Source of the DNA: Akkermansiaceae bacterium UBA7890
GTDB taxonomy: Bacteria > Verrucomicrobiota > Verrucomicrobiia > Verrucomicrobiales > Akkermansiaceae
DNA length: 5,677 nt
Assembly (NCBI GenBank): GCA_002501065.1
Contig: DLRK01000213.1
Coordinates: 1-5,677 of the forward strand
Direction: 5' to 3'
The notes beneath the pieces were generated by a model that worked only from the letters and a program-made list of their open reading frames with translations, ran no database searches and was not told the DNA's origin. The position numbers were made by a program, and so were the translations under genes. Of this stretch, positions 1 to 5,677 are shown piece after piece. Every line of letters starts with the position of its first letter. The first letter of the stretch is position 1.

Positions 1-1
1 C

Positions 2-133
2 AACCTCGGCCTGCACCGCGCTCTCTTCTACAATGAACACGAAGGTTATCTGGAGACCTTCCGGCCCTATGCCCTGCCCGGAAACGCCTGGGTGGAGGAG
101 GCCGGGAAGGAACTTGGGAGGCTGCTGGGGTAG
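2..133 (+). CDS. C-terminal end of an unidentified protein (5' end outside window)
   Basis: An open frame enters from the left edge and runs 43 codons to a TAG stop. The visible tail contains the stretches HRALFYNEHEGYLETF and RPYALPGNAWVEEAGKELG, and ends in a short amphipathic helix-like segment (EEAGKELGRLLG). Codons are mostly G/C at the third position, as in the neighbouring genes, and the residue mix is that of an ordinary soluble globular protein, which supports real coding. I do not recognise the family from so short a tail, and no catalytic motif can be assigned. It lies on the same strand as the first propeller gene, 82 bp upstream of it, so read-through between them is possible unless the weak hairpin and T-run between them acts as a terminator. 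Confidence 0.6.
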   Translation, partial: NLGLHRALFYNEHEGYLETFRPYALPGNAWVEEAGKELGRLLG

Positions 134-158
134 AGGAATGACAGCAGGGTAGTTTTTT
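122..158 (+). terminator. Weak candidate Rho-independent terminator
   Basis: CTGCTG at 122-127 can pair with CAGCAG at 142-147 across a 14-nt loop, and a run of six T follows at 153-158. The stem begins inside the coding sequence of the partial gene and spans its stop codon. The stem is only 6 bp and is separated from the T-run by 5 nt, so this is a marginal call. The T-run is one of very few in this GC-rich window. Confidence 0.25.
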
Positions 159-215
159 CCAATCCGGGGCGGGGATGCTTGATATCTGCCGTGGGGGAGA
201 GTGTAGGATGAGTCC

Positions 216-1442
216 ATGAAGATGGCCCTGCTCATTCTTTCCCTTGTCATCGTGGTTTTCGGACCAACCCTGCCGGCGGGGGCAGAGGATGTCTGGCCGT
301 CGTGGCGGGGTCTCCGGGGTGACGGATCCAGTCCGGACAAGGTGGTGCCCTTGAAATGGAGCGTGGAGAAGAACACGGTCTGGAAGACACCCCTGCCGGG
401 GAAGGGGCACGCCTCGCCCATCGTGTGGAGGGACGACGTCTTTGTCGTAACCGCGGTGAAGGACAAGCGACAACTGCTCTGTCTGGACCGCAGGACCGGG
501 AAGGTGAAGTGGTCCGAGACGGTGTTGACCTCTCCGCAGGAACGCATTCACCGGCGTAACAGCCTGGCCTCCTCGACCCCCGCAACGGACGGGGAACAGG
601 TTTACGTGAGTTTTCTGGACGGGCAGGACATGTGCGTGACGGCTTATGATTTCAAAGGAAAAAGACAGTGGGAGAAACGCCCGGGAGTCTTCTCCAGCAG
701 GCACGGCTACTGCTCGAGCCCCATTCTCTGGCAGGACAAGGTGATCATCAATGGTGATCACGATGGGGAGTCCTATATCGTGGCTCTGGAAAAGAAGACC
801 GGGAAGGAGATCTGGAAGACGATGCGGGCCAACCGGACGCGCAGTTACTGTACTCCGGTGATCTGGACCATCGAGGGACGCAACCAGATGGTTCTCTCAG
901 GAGACAAGACGGTGGCAAGCTACGATCCCGATACGGGGAAACAGCACTGGGTGATCGATGGTCCCACCGACCAGTTCGTGGCCTCCCTGGTCTACAACGG
1001 CGACCTGCTCTTCATGACCTGCGGATTCCCGCAGCGGCATATGCTGGCAATCGATCCGCGGGGCTCGGGGAATGTGACCAGGACACACGTCAGGTGGCGC
1101 ACCCGGAAGGATCCTTCCTACGTGCCCAGTCCGGTCAGCATCGGGAAGTATTTCGTGGTGGTCTCGGACAGCGGGAAGGCGAGTTGCCTGGAGGCCAGGA
1201 CCGGAAGACTGGCGTGGAACGAACGGATCGGGCGCGAGCACGGTGCTTCCGCGGTCACGGTGCAGGGGCATGTCTGCTTCGTTTCGGAGAGCGGGGTCAT
1301 GACCGTGATCAGGCCCGAGGAGAAATTCGTCGAGGTGGCCAGGAACGAGCTGGGCGAGGAGATGCACGCCTCTCCCGTGATCACGCAGGGACAGTGGATC
1401 CTCCGGGGAGCGGAGCATCTGTTCTGTATCGGTTCGAACTAG
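216..1442 (+). CDS. Secreted PQQ-like beta-propeller repeat protein (first copy)
   Basis: A 408-residue exported protein. Residues 1-23 form a signal peptide: a Lys near the start, a hydrophobic core LLILSLVIVVF, and a likely cleavage after PAGA. The mature protein opens with WPSWRG (27-32), a motif typical of planctomycete and verrucomicrobial PQQ-like propellers. Blade-closing repeats of the type xLDxxTGKxxW recur at about 88-99, 189-200, 234-245 and 323-334, with a degenerate one near 143-152. Strands ending in SPV/SPI (67-69, 168-170, 385-387) precede the blades. This pattern indicates a seven- or eight-bladed BamB/PQQ-dehydrogenase-like fold. I cannot see that it binds PQQ or is an enzyme; many such proteins have no known activity. 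The ATG is preceded by AGGATG (205-210), a modest ribosome site; a second ATG lies two codons on. It is convergent with the TIM-barrel gene and related to the propeller gene further right. Confidence 0.9.
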   Translation: MKMALLILSLVIVVFGPTLPAGAEDVWPSWRGLRGDGSSPDKVVPLKWSVEKNTVWKTPLPGKGHASPIVWRDDVFVVTAVKDKRQLLCLDRRTGKVKWSETVLTSPQERIHRRNSLASSTPATDGEQVYVSFLDGQDMCVTAYDFKGKRQWEKRPGVFSSRHGYCSSPILWQDKVIINGDHDGESYIVALEKKTGKEIWKTMRANRTRSYCTPVIWTIEGRNQMVLSGDKTVASYDPDTGKQHWVIDGPTDQFVASLVYNGDLLFMTCGFPQRHMLAIDPRGSGNVTRTHVRWRTRKDPSYVPSPVSIGKYFVVVSDSGKASCLEARTGRLAWNERIGREHGASAVTVQGHVCFVSESGVMTVIRPEEKFVEVARNELGEEMHASPVITQGQWILRGAEHLFCIGSN

Positions 1443-1474
1443 CGGCCAACCGGGCCGCGGATCGCGATTTCCGC
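1442..1474. terminator. GC-rich inverted repeat between convergent genes
   Basis: The 31-bp gap between two convergent stop codons holds GCGGCC (1442-1447) and GGCCGC (1453-1458) with a 5-nt loop. An alternative overlapping hairpin pairs GCGGA (1457-1461) with TCCGC (1470-1474). There is no real T-run on either strand, so intrinsic termination is uncertain. The position suggests a shared bidirectional stop signal, but chance in GC-rich DNA is possible. Confidence 0.3.
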
Positions 1475-2487
1475 TAGAGGATGCCGCGGGCCTTGAGGTT
1501 GTTGAGGCGGTGGGCGATGTCGGCGAGGCCGTCGGCGGTGCACTCGTTGTAGTCCCGCCCGTCAGTGGTGTCGATGCCATGGCCGGGATCGAGGTCCCGG
1601 AGGGCCTGCAGGGCCGCATCATCGTGCCGGAAGAGTTCGACAAAGACATGCTCCAGGGTGCCGGTGCGCGCCACTGCGGTGAGGAGGGAGCCGATCCAGC
1701 CATCGTCGGTGGAAAGGCATCCCCGGGTGGTCATGGCGGAAGCGTGGAAGCAGCCGAGTTCGCCCGCCGCACCCATCTGCGCAATGAGGTCCTCGTTCTC
1801 CGGAATGCTGAGGTCCGAGTCCCCGCAGTGGGCGGCATCGGTGAGGGACTTGAAGAACCTGCTGTCGCCGCCGACCAGGGAGTTGGCGGCCTGGAGGAAT
1901 TTCCAGAGACGCCCAATGTCGGTGAAGGTGGCGAACTCACCGGGACGCAGGAACTCGACATGCCACGAATCGATGCAGGAATCGGCAAGACCGGCCTCGG
2001 TGTAGCAGCGGTGGTGGAGCCGGGCGTTCTGTTCAACGGCGGCCTCAAAGTCGGCACCATCCTTGCGTGGCGAGCCGCTCATCCACTCCTCGATGGAGGT
2101 GGAGGAAACGATGGTGACCCCGTGGGTCTTGGCCGCTTCCAGTCCGGAAAGGAGCTGGTCTGCCACCGCGGATTCGTCCCCGGGATTCATGGGGTCGGCA
2201 CCGCCCACCATCAGGACGAAATAGAGCTTCAGGCCGAGGTCCTTGAAGCCGTTGCAGATCTCGTCGAAGTCCTCACCTCTGGTGCCGGGGATGACGGGAA
2301 CCTGCACGCCGTCGAGTTTGACGCGGCTGAGTTCCTGGAGCTTTTTCATCTCGGCCAGAACGACCAGTTCCCCGTCGCTGGTGCGTGGGACGTTTCCGTC
2401 GTCATCGGGGACGATCCCTCCAACCCATCCGGAGTGGGTGGCGACGACTCCGAGTTCAATGTCGGTCTTGTTGATGATGTCAGCCAT
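1474..2487 (-). CDS. TIM-barrel protein, xylose isomerase / sugar phosphate isomerase-epimerase-like
   Basis: A 337-residue protein with no signal peptide, so probably cytosolic. Alternating strand-like and helix-like segments (VQVPVIPG 61-68, LKLYFVLMVGG 86-96, VTIVSS 124-129, ending in a helical LADIAHRLNNLKARG) suit a beta/alpha barrel. Candidate metal ligands follow the order seen in xylose-isomerase-like barrels: Glu in WHVEF (175-179), Asp/His in TDAAHCGDS (216-224), His in CFHAS (246-250), Glu in VFVELF (281-286). The family uses such acidic and His residues to hold a divalent metal for aldose-ketose isomerisation or epimerisation; the substrate here cannot be told. I chose the ATG at 2487; an in-frame TTG seven codons upstream (2508) is possible. 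Neither has a clear Shine-Dalgarno site. It is convergent with the first propeller gene and divergent from the second. A long plus-strand frame over the same DNA is rejected as a shadow. The family call is by motif reading only. Confidence 0.7.
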   Translation of the reverse strand: MADIINKTDIELGVVATHSGWVGGIVPDDDGNVPRTSDGELVVLAEMKKLQELSRVKLDGVQVPVIPGTRGEDFDEICNGFKDLGLKLYFVLMVGGADPMNPGDESAVADQLLSGLEAAKTHGVTIVSSTSIEEWMSGSPRKDGADFEAAVEQNARLHHRCYTEAGLADSCIDSWHVEFLRPGEFATFTDIGRLWKFLQAANSLVGGDSRFFKSLTDAAHCGDSDLSIPENEDLIAQMGAAGELGCFHASAMTTRGCLSTDDGWIGSLLTAVARTGTLEHVFVELFRHDDAALQALRDLDPGHGIDTTDGRDYNECTADGLADIAHRLNNLKARGIL

Positions 2488-2540
2488 GATGAAGGCAGGA
2501 GTGTCCAAAGTGAGAGGCGTTGGTCAAGGATCGCGGTGGA

Positions 2541-2568
2541 GATATTAGTTATTGCTTATTGGTTATCA
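2541..2568 (+). repeat. Four imperfect 7-bp tandem repeats in an AT-rich divergent promoter region
   Basis: GATATTA, GTTATTG, CTTATTG and GTTATCA sit head to tail at 2541-2568; the middle two differ at one base only. They lie in the AT-rich core of the 118-bp gap between the minus-strand TIM-barrel gene and the second propeller gene. AT-rich DNA here stands out from its GC-rich surroundings and is where promoters for both genes would be expected. I could not place a convincing -35/-10 pair for either direction: TTGGTT (2559) with TACGAT (2580) has a short 15-nt spacer. Confidence 0.4.
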
Positions 2569-2592
2569 GGGAGAGGGTTTACGATTCTTGTT

Positions 2593-2605
2593 GAGAGGGG
2601 GGAGG
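2593..2605 (+). promoter_or_regulatory. Purine-rich ribosome binding region that decides the start of the second propeller gene
   Basis: GAGAGGGGGGAGG runs directly up to the ATG at 2606, with GAGG (2595-2598) spaced 7 nt from it. The next in-frame ATG (2627) has only AGG three nt upstream. This favours 2606 over 2627, though 2627 would also give a good signal peptide. Confidence 0.45.
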
Positions 2606-3889
2606 ATGCCTTGCTGTAGTAGGGCCATGAACTTGCGCGTGATCCTGTTGCTGGGGATGCTCTGGACGGGAGCCGGGGTGAGGGCGGAAAACTGGCCCAG
2701 CTGGCGGGGACCGCATCGCAACGGGGTGGTGCCGGACCGGGAGGGACCGGCCAGTTTCTCCAAGGAGCGCATGTGGAAGGTCAAACTGGAGGGCCGGGCC
2801 TGTTCGACTCCCGTGGTGTGGGAGGGCCAGGTGTTCGTCACCGGTTTGATCGGTGGGAACGACGTGGTCCAGGCCTTCGATCTCAAGAGTGGGAAGGAAC
2901 TCTGGCGGAAGGAGCTGGGAGCGGCCCGGCTGGGACGGACGCAGCGTATCGGCAGCAGTGCGAACTCGTCCCCGCTCACTGACGGCAGGCATCTCTTTGT
3001 CTATTTCAAATCAGGGACGGTGGCGGCCATGACCCTGCAGGGGAAGGTGGTCTGGAAGATCAATCTCGATGAAGTCACTCATCCGGACAGGATTCTCTGG
3101 GACCGGGGCACCTCGCCCATCTTTGCGGGCGGTCATCTCGTGATAGCGGTCATGCAGCAGGCGGGAACCTCCTCTCTCGCGGCGCTCAACAGGGAGAACG
3201 GGAAACGGGTCTGGATGACGGAGCGTCCCTTCAGGACGGTCGGGGAAAACGGGGACAGCTACTCATCGCCCTTCGTGGCGGAGGTGGATGGGGTGGAGAC
3301 AATCGTGACCTGGGGAGGAGATCACCTGACCGGGCATGACGCGGGGACCGGAAAGCAGCTCTGGTTCTGCGGCGGGTTCAACCCCAGGCCGGAGCGGGTG
3401 TGGCGCACCATCGCCTCTCCCTCCGGGACGGCCGGGGTGGGGATCGTTCCCTATGGACGGGAAGACCGGGTGGCGGGGATCAAGCTGGGAGGCAAGGGAG
3501 ATATCACCAAGTCAGCCTGGCTCTGGAGCGCCCGGGGCTGGGGCTCGGACACCTGCACCCCCGCGGTGCACGGGAACCGGGCCCTCATCCTCACCGATAC
3601 CGGGAAGACGCGGGGAACCTTGACCATGGTGAATGCAACAACCGGCAAGAAGGCCTGGCAGAAAACCCTGCCCAAGTCCGTCCACACCTTCTGCGCTTCG
3701 CCGGTGGTGGTGGGTAGTCGCCTCTACGTTGCGCGTCGGGACGGAGCGGTCTTCACCGCCAGGCTGACAGCGGAGGGGATCGAGGACCTGGAGGAAATCA
3801 ACATTGAGGAGGGAGTGATCGCCTCCCCGGTGGTGGTGGATGGCAGGGTGCTCATCCGCGGTGACAGGCATCTGGTCTGCCTCTGGTGA
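2606..3889 (+). CDS. Secreted PQQ-like beta-propeller repeat protein (second copy)
   Basis: A 427-residue exported protein from the ATG at 2606 (420 residues if translation starts at 2627). The N-terminus carries a signal peptide with a hydrophobic core VILLLGMLW and probable cleavage after GVRA (residue 27). The mature protein begins ENWPSWRG (28-35). Blade repeats of the TGKxxW type lie at about 90-100 (FDLKSGKELW), 192-203, 243-253 and 341-351. The C-terminus (ASPVV 406-410, then LIRGDRHLVCL) matches the end of the first propeller (ASPVI, then ILRGAEHLFC), so the two are paralogues across their length, although the middle has diverged. A propeller-type binding or enzymatic role outside the cytoplasm is likely; the ligand is unknown and PQQ binding is not shown. 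It is divergent from the TIM-barrel gene and convergent, with a 15-bp gap, with the transporter gene. The open frame extends further upstream to a TTG at 2552, but the extra residues do not look like protein or signal peptide. Confidence 0.9.
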   Translation: MPCCSRAMNLRVILLLGMLWTGAGVRAENWPSWRGPHRNGVVPDREGPASFSKERMWKVKLEGRACSTPVVWEGQVFVTGLIGGNDVVQAFDLKSGKELWRKELGAARLGRTQRIGSSANSSPLTDGRHLFVYFKSGTVAAMTLQGKVVWKINLDEVTHPDRILWDRGTSPIFAGGHLVIAVMQQAGTSSLAALNRENGKRVWMTERPFRTVGENGDSYSSPFVAEVDGVETIVTWGGDHLTGHDAGTGKQLWFCGGFNPRPERVWRTIASPSGTAGVGIVPYGREDRVAGIKLGGKGDITKSAWLWSARGWGSDTCTPAVHGNRALILTDTGKTRGTLTMVNATTGKKAWQKTLPKSVHTFCASPVVVGSRLYVARRDGAVFTARLTAEGIEDLEEINIEEGVIASPVVVDGRVLIRGDRHLVCLW

Positions 3890-3904
3890 CCCGGCCGCTG
3901 CGGT

Positions 3905-5290
3905 TCAGCTAATCAATCCGAGGGCCTTGGCGGATGAGATGAGAGCCACCGCAACGATGGCGATCGAACTCAGGAGGAAGGCGGTCTTGTAGAACTGTCC
4001 GCCCTCAAGCTCCCTGGGTGCCCACTTGCGGTGCATGATGATCGCGGCGTAGACCACGATGAGGAGGATAAAGGCGCTGGCGACCCCTCCGATCATGACC
4101 ATGACGCCCGGGGCCTTGAACTTGAGAAAGAGAATGGCCCAGATAGCGGGAAAGACAAAGGCGCAGGTTCCCACGAATTTTTTGCGGCTCTCGGGGTCCT
4201 GGAAATCTCCCCAGCCCAGTTGGCTGAAGGCATCGCTGAAGAGTCGGGCCCAGGCGGCGAGGGCGGAGAGGAGAGTGGAAAAGAGCACCACCAGCGCCCC
4301 GCCGAGGAAGATTCCGAAAGCCCAGCCACCGAGCGATTCGGTGTAGATCGTGCCCAGCTGCGAGATCAATTCAGTCTTGGCCGGAACGAGGCCGCTCCGA
4401 TGAAGAATGGCGGCACCCAGAATGTAGAAGAGCACTGTGACGAGGGTGTAACAGGCCATGGCGGCCATGGCGTCCAGGGTCATGACCCTGATCCAGCCGC
4501 GCGCGCGCCGCAGCCAGATTTCGTGCGCCTCACCATTGGTCCAGCCCGGGCGTGGTCCGGTGTAGGCAGCGTAGCCTTTTTCCAGCAGCCAGTAGTTGTA
4601 GGCCATGATTTCATCTCCGCCCACCCCGGTGATGCCGAAAGCACCCACCGCGATCATGATCGCGGCGGCGGGCAGCTGAAAGCTCAGGCCAGAGAGGATT
4701 TCCGGGCTGCTGACCGCGTTGGGTGTCCACTGCAGCGCAATCACCGAGACCAGGGTGAAAATGGTGAAGAGCCCGATCATCACCAGGGAGAGCTTTTCGA
4801 GGAAGCCGTAGCGCCCGACTGAGACGATGACTGCCACGACGAGGGCGGTGAAGAGAGTCCACCAGGTCAGGCCAAAGTCGGTCAGGGCGGGAATCTGCAT
4901 GAAAATGAGAGCCACCCCACCCACGATCCCACCGACCTGCAGGAACTTGAAGGTCATGATGAGAAGCCAGACCCAGATCGAGAGGTGTCCCCTGCCCAGG
5001 CGGGGACCGGGCAGGTCGTTGAGGGCCTGCATGGTGGTCCGTCCGGTGTAGATGGCGTGTTTGCCGAACTCGAGCTGGAGAGCGACCTTGACGAGGCAGG
5101 AGAAGATGATGACCCAGAGGCAGACAAAGCCGGCCTTGGCCCCGAGCAGGGTGGTGGCAATGAGTTCACCCGAGCCCACGATGGAGGCGGAGAGGATAAA
5201 TCCGGGTCCGAGAAAGCGAAGTTTGCCCGAGAAGGTGGTGGGGGGCTCGAGGATGTCATCCTCGGTGAGGCGATACGGGTTTTCAGCCAT
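3905..5290 (-). CDS. Divergent Nramp-family (MntH-like) cation transporter
   Basis: A 461-residue inner-membrane protein with about 11 hydrophobic helices (roughly 28-50, 54-73, 103-131, 141-159, 166-186, 206-232, 269-295, 321-348, 373-389, 395-418, 435-456), the number and length expected for Nramp carriers, which import divalent metals by proton coupling. Family marks include FLGPGF at the start of helix 1, FGKHAIYTGRT (75-85; compare LGxxTGxxL in MntH), GFLEKLS (162-168) before helix 5, and AAILHRSG (293-300) at the end of helix 7. The helix-1 metal motif DPGN is replaced by GSGE (39-42), and the helix-6 MPH motif by GVGGDE (222-227). The usual Asp, Asn and Met ligands are thus absent, so the transported ion may differ from Mn/Fe; I cannot name it. 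The loop after helix 6 (235-268) is long and charged. The ATG at 5290 has no Shine-Dalgarno site, but the N-terminus is sensible. It is divergent from the lipoprotein gene, 141 bp away. Confidence 0.88.
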   Translation of the reverse strand: MAENPYRLTEDDILEPPTTFSGKLRFLGPGFILSASIVGSGELIATTLLGAKAGFVCLWVIIFSCLVKVALQLEFGKHAIYTGRTTMQALNDLPGPRLGRGHLSIWVWLLIMTFKFLQVGGIVGGVALIFMQIPALTDFGLTWWTLFTALVVAVIVSVGRYGFLEKLSLVMIGLFTIFTLVSVIALQWTPNAVSSPEILSGLSFQLPAAAIMIAVGAFGITGVGGDEIMAYNYWLLEKGYAAYTGPRPGWTNGEAHEIWLRRARGWIRVMTLDAMAAMACYTLVTVLFYILGAAILHRSGLVPAKTELISQLGTIYTESLGGWAFGIFLGGALVVLFSTLLSALAAWARLFSDAFSQLGWGDFQDPESRKKFVGTCAFVFPAIWAILFLKFKAPGVMVMIGGVASAFILLIVVYAAIIMHRKWAPRELEGGQFYKTAFLLSSIAIVAVALISSAKALGLIS

Positions 5291-5406
5291 GGGATAGAGC
5301 AGTTTGCACGGACCGGAGCATTTGCCGAAGCTCCAAATAGGGCAACGGGGAAGGAAGAGTGAATTATCGTGAGATTTCGGTGAATAGAGTGGGGCAAGGG
5401 CGCCGT

Positions 5407-5427
5407 CGAATGGACCGAATCCATTTG
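5407..5427 (+). promoter_or_regulatory. Dyad symmetry just upstream of the lipoprotein start
   Basis: CGAATGGA (5407-5414) and TCCATTTG (5420-5427) form an 8-bp inverted repeat with one G-T pair, around the 5-nt centre CCGAA. Its inner 6 bp are perfect. It ends 4 nt before the ATG at 5432, where a ribosome site would normally be, and no Shine-Dalgarno sequence is present. It could be a repressor operator or, in the transcript, a small hairpin limiting initiation. Short dyads also occur by chance. The rest of the 141-bp divergent gap shows no promoter I can support. Confidence 0.35.
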
Positions 5428-5431
5428 TATT

Positions 5432-5677
5432 ATGATGAAGCGTTTTCTGTTCCTTTCCCTCGCTCTTGTTGGTGGGTGTATTTTTCCCGCCTGTGATTTC
5501 GCGAAGTTCTCGGCGAATGTCGAAACCAGTAAACTGAAGGAGAAAGTCGCGGAGCTCGAGAAGGAGCGTGAGGATGCCGCCCTGGATGCGGAGTTGGAGG
5601 AAGCCCGTCGCCAGTTGCAGATCGCGCTCAAGGCGCTGGAAATCGAGGTTCCTGATGAAGAGGGCGCGATTTCCGAT
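5432..5677 (+). CDS. N-terminal part of a probable coiled-coil lipoprotein (3' end outside window)
   Basis: An open frame of 82 codons starts with ATG ATG AAG CGT and runs off the right edge without a stop. Residues 1-15 form a short signal sequence: MMKR, then the hydrophobic core FLFLSLALV. LVGGC (12-16) resembles a lipobox, with Cys16 as the lipidation site; a second Cys at 21 (FPAC) is an alternative. From about 34 to 73 the chain is highly charged and helical (KLKEKVAELEKERED, LEEARRQLQIALKALE), with hydrophobic residues spaced as in a coiled coil. The visible end is acidic (VPDEEG). This suggests a membrane-anchored periplasmic protein whose helical region leads into a domain not seen here. 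The function is unknown. Either of the two adjacent ATGs could be the start; no ribosome site separates them. It is divergent from the transporter gene; a functional link is not implied. Confidence 0.7.
   Translation, partial: MMKRFLFLSLALVGGCIFPACDFAKFSANVETSKLKEKVAELEKEREDAALDAELEEARRQLQIALKALEIEVPDEEGAISD

Noticed and set aside
179..209. Possible promoter TTGATA / TAGGAT before the first propeller gene
   Set aside because: The spacer is 19 nt, the -10 match is 4 of 6 and overlaps the likely ribosome site, and it would give an almost leaderless transcript. Not strong enough to list.
897..1703. Minus-strand open frame (268 codons) across the end of the first propeller gene and the TIM-barrel gene
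   Set aside because: It overlaps two well-supported genes, is rich in Pro, Ser, Thr and Arg in low-complexity fashion, and shows no recognisable motif.
1510..2619. Long plus-strand open frame (369 codons) over the TIM-barrel gene
   Set aside because: It is antisense to a frame with much better protein character. Its translation is Gly/Val/Glu-rich with no fold-like pattern, as expected from the complement of GC-rich codons, and it runs into the start region of the second propeller gene.
3890..3904. Possible terminator hairpin between the second propeller and transporter genes (GCTG 3897-3900 with CAGC 3906-3909)
   Set aside because: The stem is only 4 bp, part of it lies in the stop region of the transporter gene, and there is no T-run on either strand.
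4031..4822. Plus-strand open frame (263 codons) opposite the transporter gene
   Set aside because: Its translation is rich in Asp, Glu, Gly and His with no hydrophobic core, a typical shadow of a membrane-protein gene on the other strand.
5315..5334. Small inverted repeat GGAGC / GCTCC upstream of the transporter gene
   Set aside because: Five base pairs around a 10-nt loop, with no adjoining promoter or T-run; easily expected by chance.
4954..5631. Minus-strand open frame (225 codons) covering the transporter start and the lipoprotein start
   Set aside because: Ser/Pro/Arg-rich low-complexity translation; it conflicts with both the transporter frame and the signal-peptide-bearing lipoprotein frame.

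Overview
This 5.7-kb window is GC-rich bacterial chromosome with four complete protein genes and two cut by the window edges. The taxon is inferred, not seen: secreted PQQ-like beta-propeller proteins that open with a WPSWRG motif after a signal peptide are strongly expanded in Verrucomicrobiota and Planctomycetota. A cytosolic xylose-isomerase-like TIM-barrel protein and mostly weak Shine-Dalgarno sites fit the same groups. My best guess is a verrucomicrobial genome.

Layout, left to right: (1) the last 43 codons of an unidentified plus-strand gene; (2) a secreted PQQ-like beta-propeller protein on the plus strand; (3) a TIM-barrel sugar isomerase/epimerase-like protein on the minus strand, convergent with gene 2; (4) a second secreted propeller protein on the plus strand, divergent from gene 3 and clearly related to gene 2; (5) an 11-helix Nramp-family transporter on the minus strand, convergent with gene 4, with both family metal-binding motifs replaced; (6) the start of a probable lipoprotein with a charged coiled coil on the plus strand, divergent from gene 5 and running off the window.

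Strand alternates from gene to gene, so no two complete genes form an operon. Convergent gaps are very short (31 and 15 bp). The divergent gaps (about 118 and 141 bp) hold the likely control regions: an AT-rich run of imperfect 7-bp repeats upstream of the second propeller gene, and a small dyad just upstream of the lipoprotein gene. The propeller/isomerase/propeller grouping could reflect periplasmic and cytosolic steps of carbohydrate use, but this is inference from gene families only.

I see no RNA genes, CRISPR arrays, insertion sequences, phage genes or defence genes. I do not see a clearly new multi-gene system. The most unusual item is the transporter with the altered metal site. No stretch longer than 300 bp lacks a gene.
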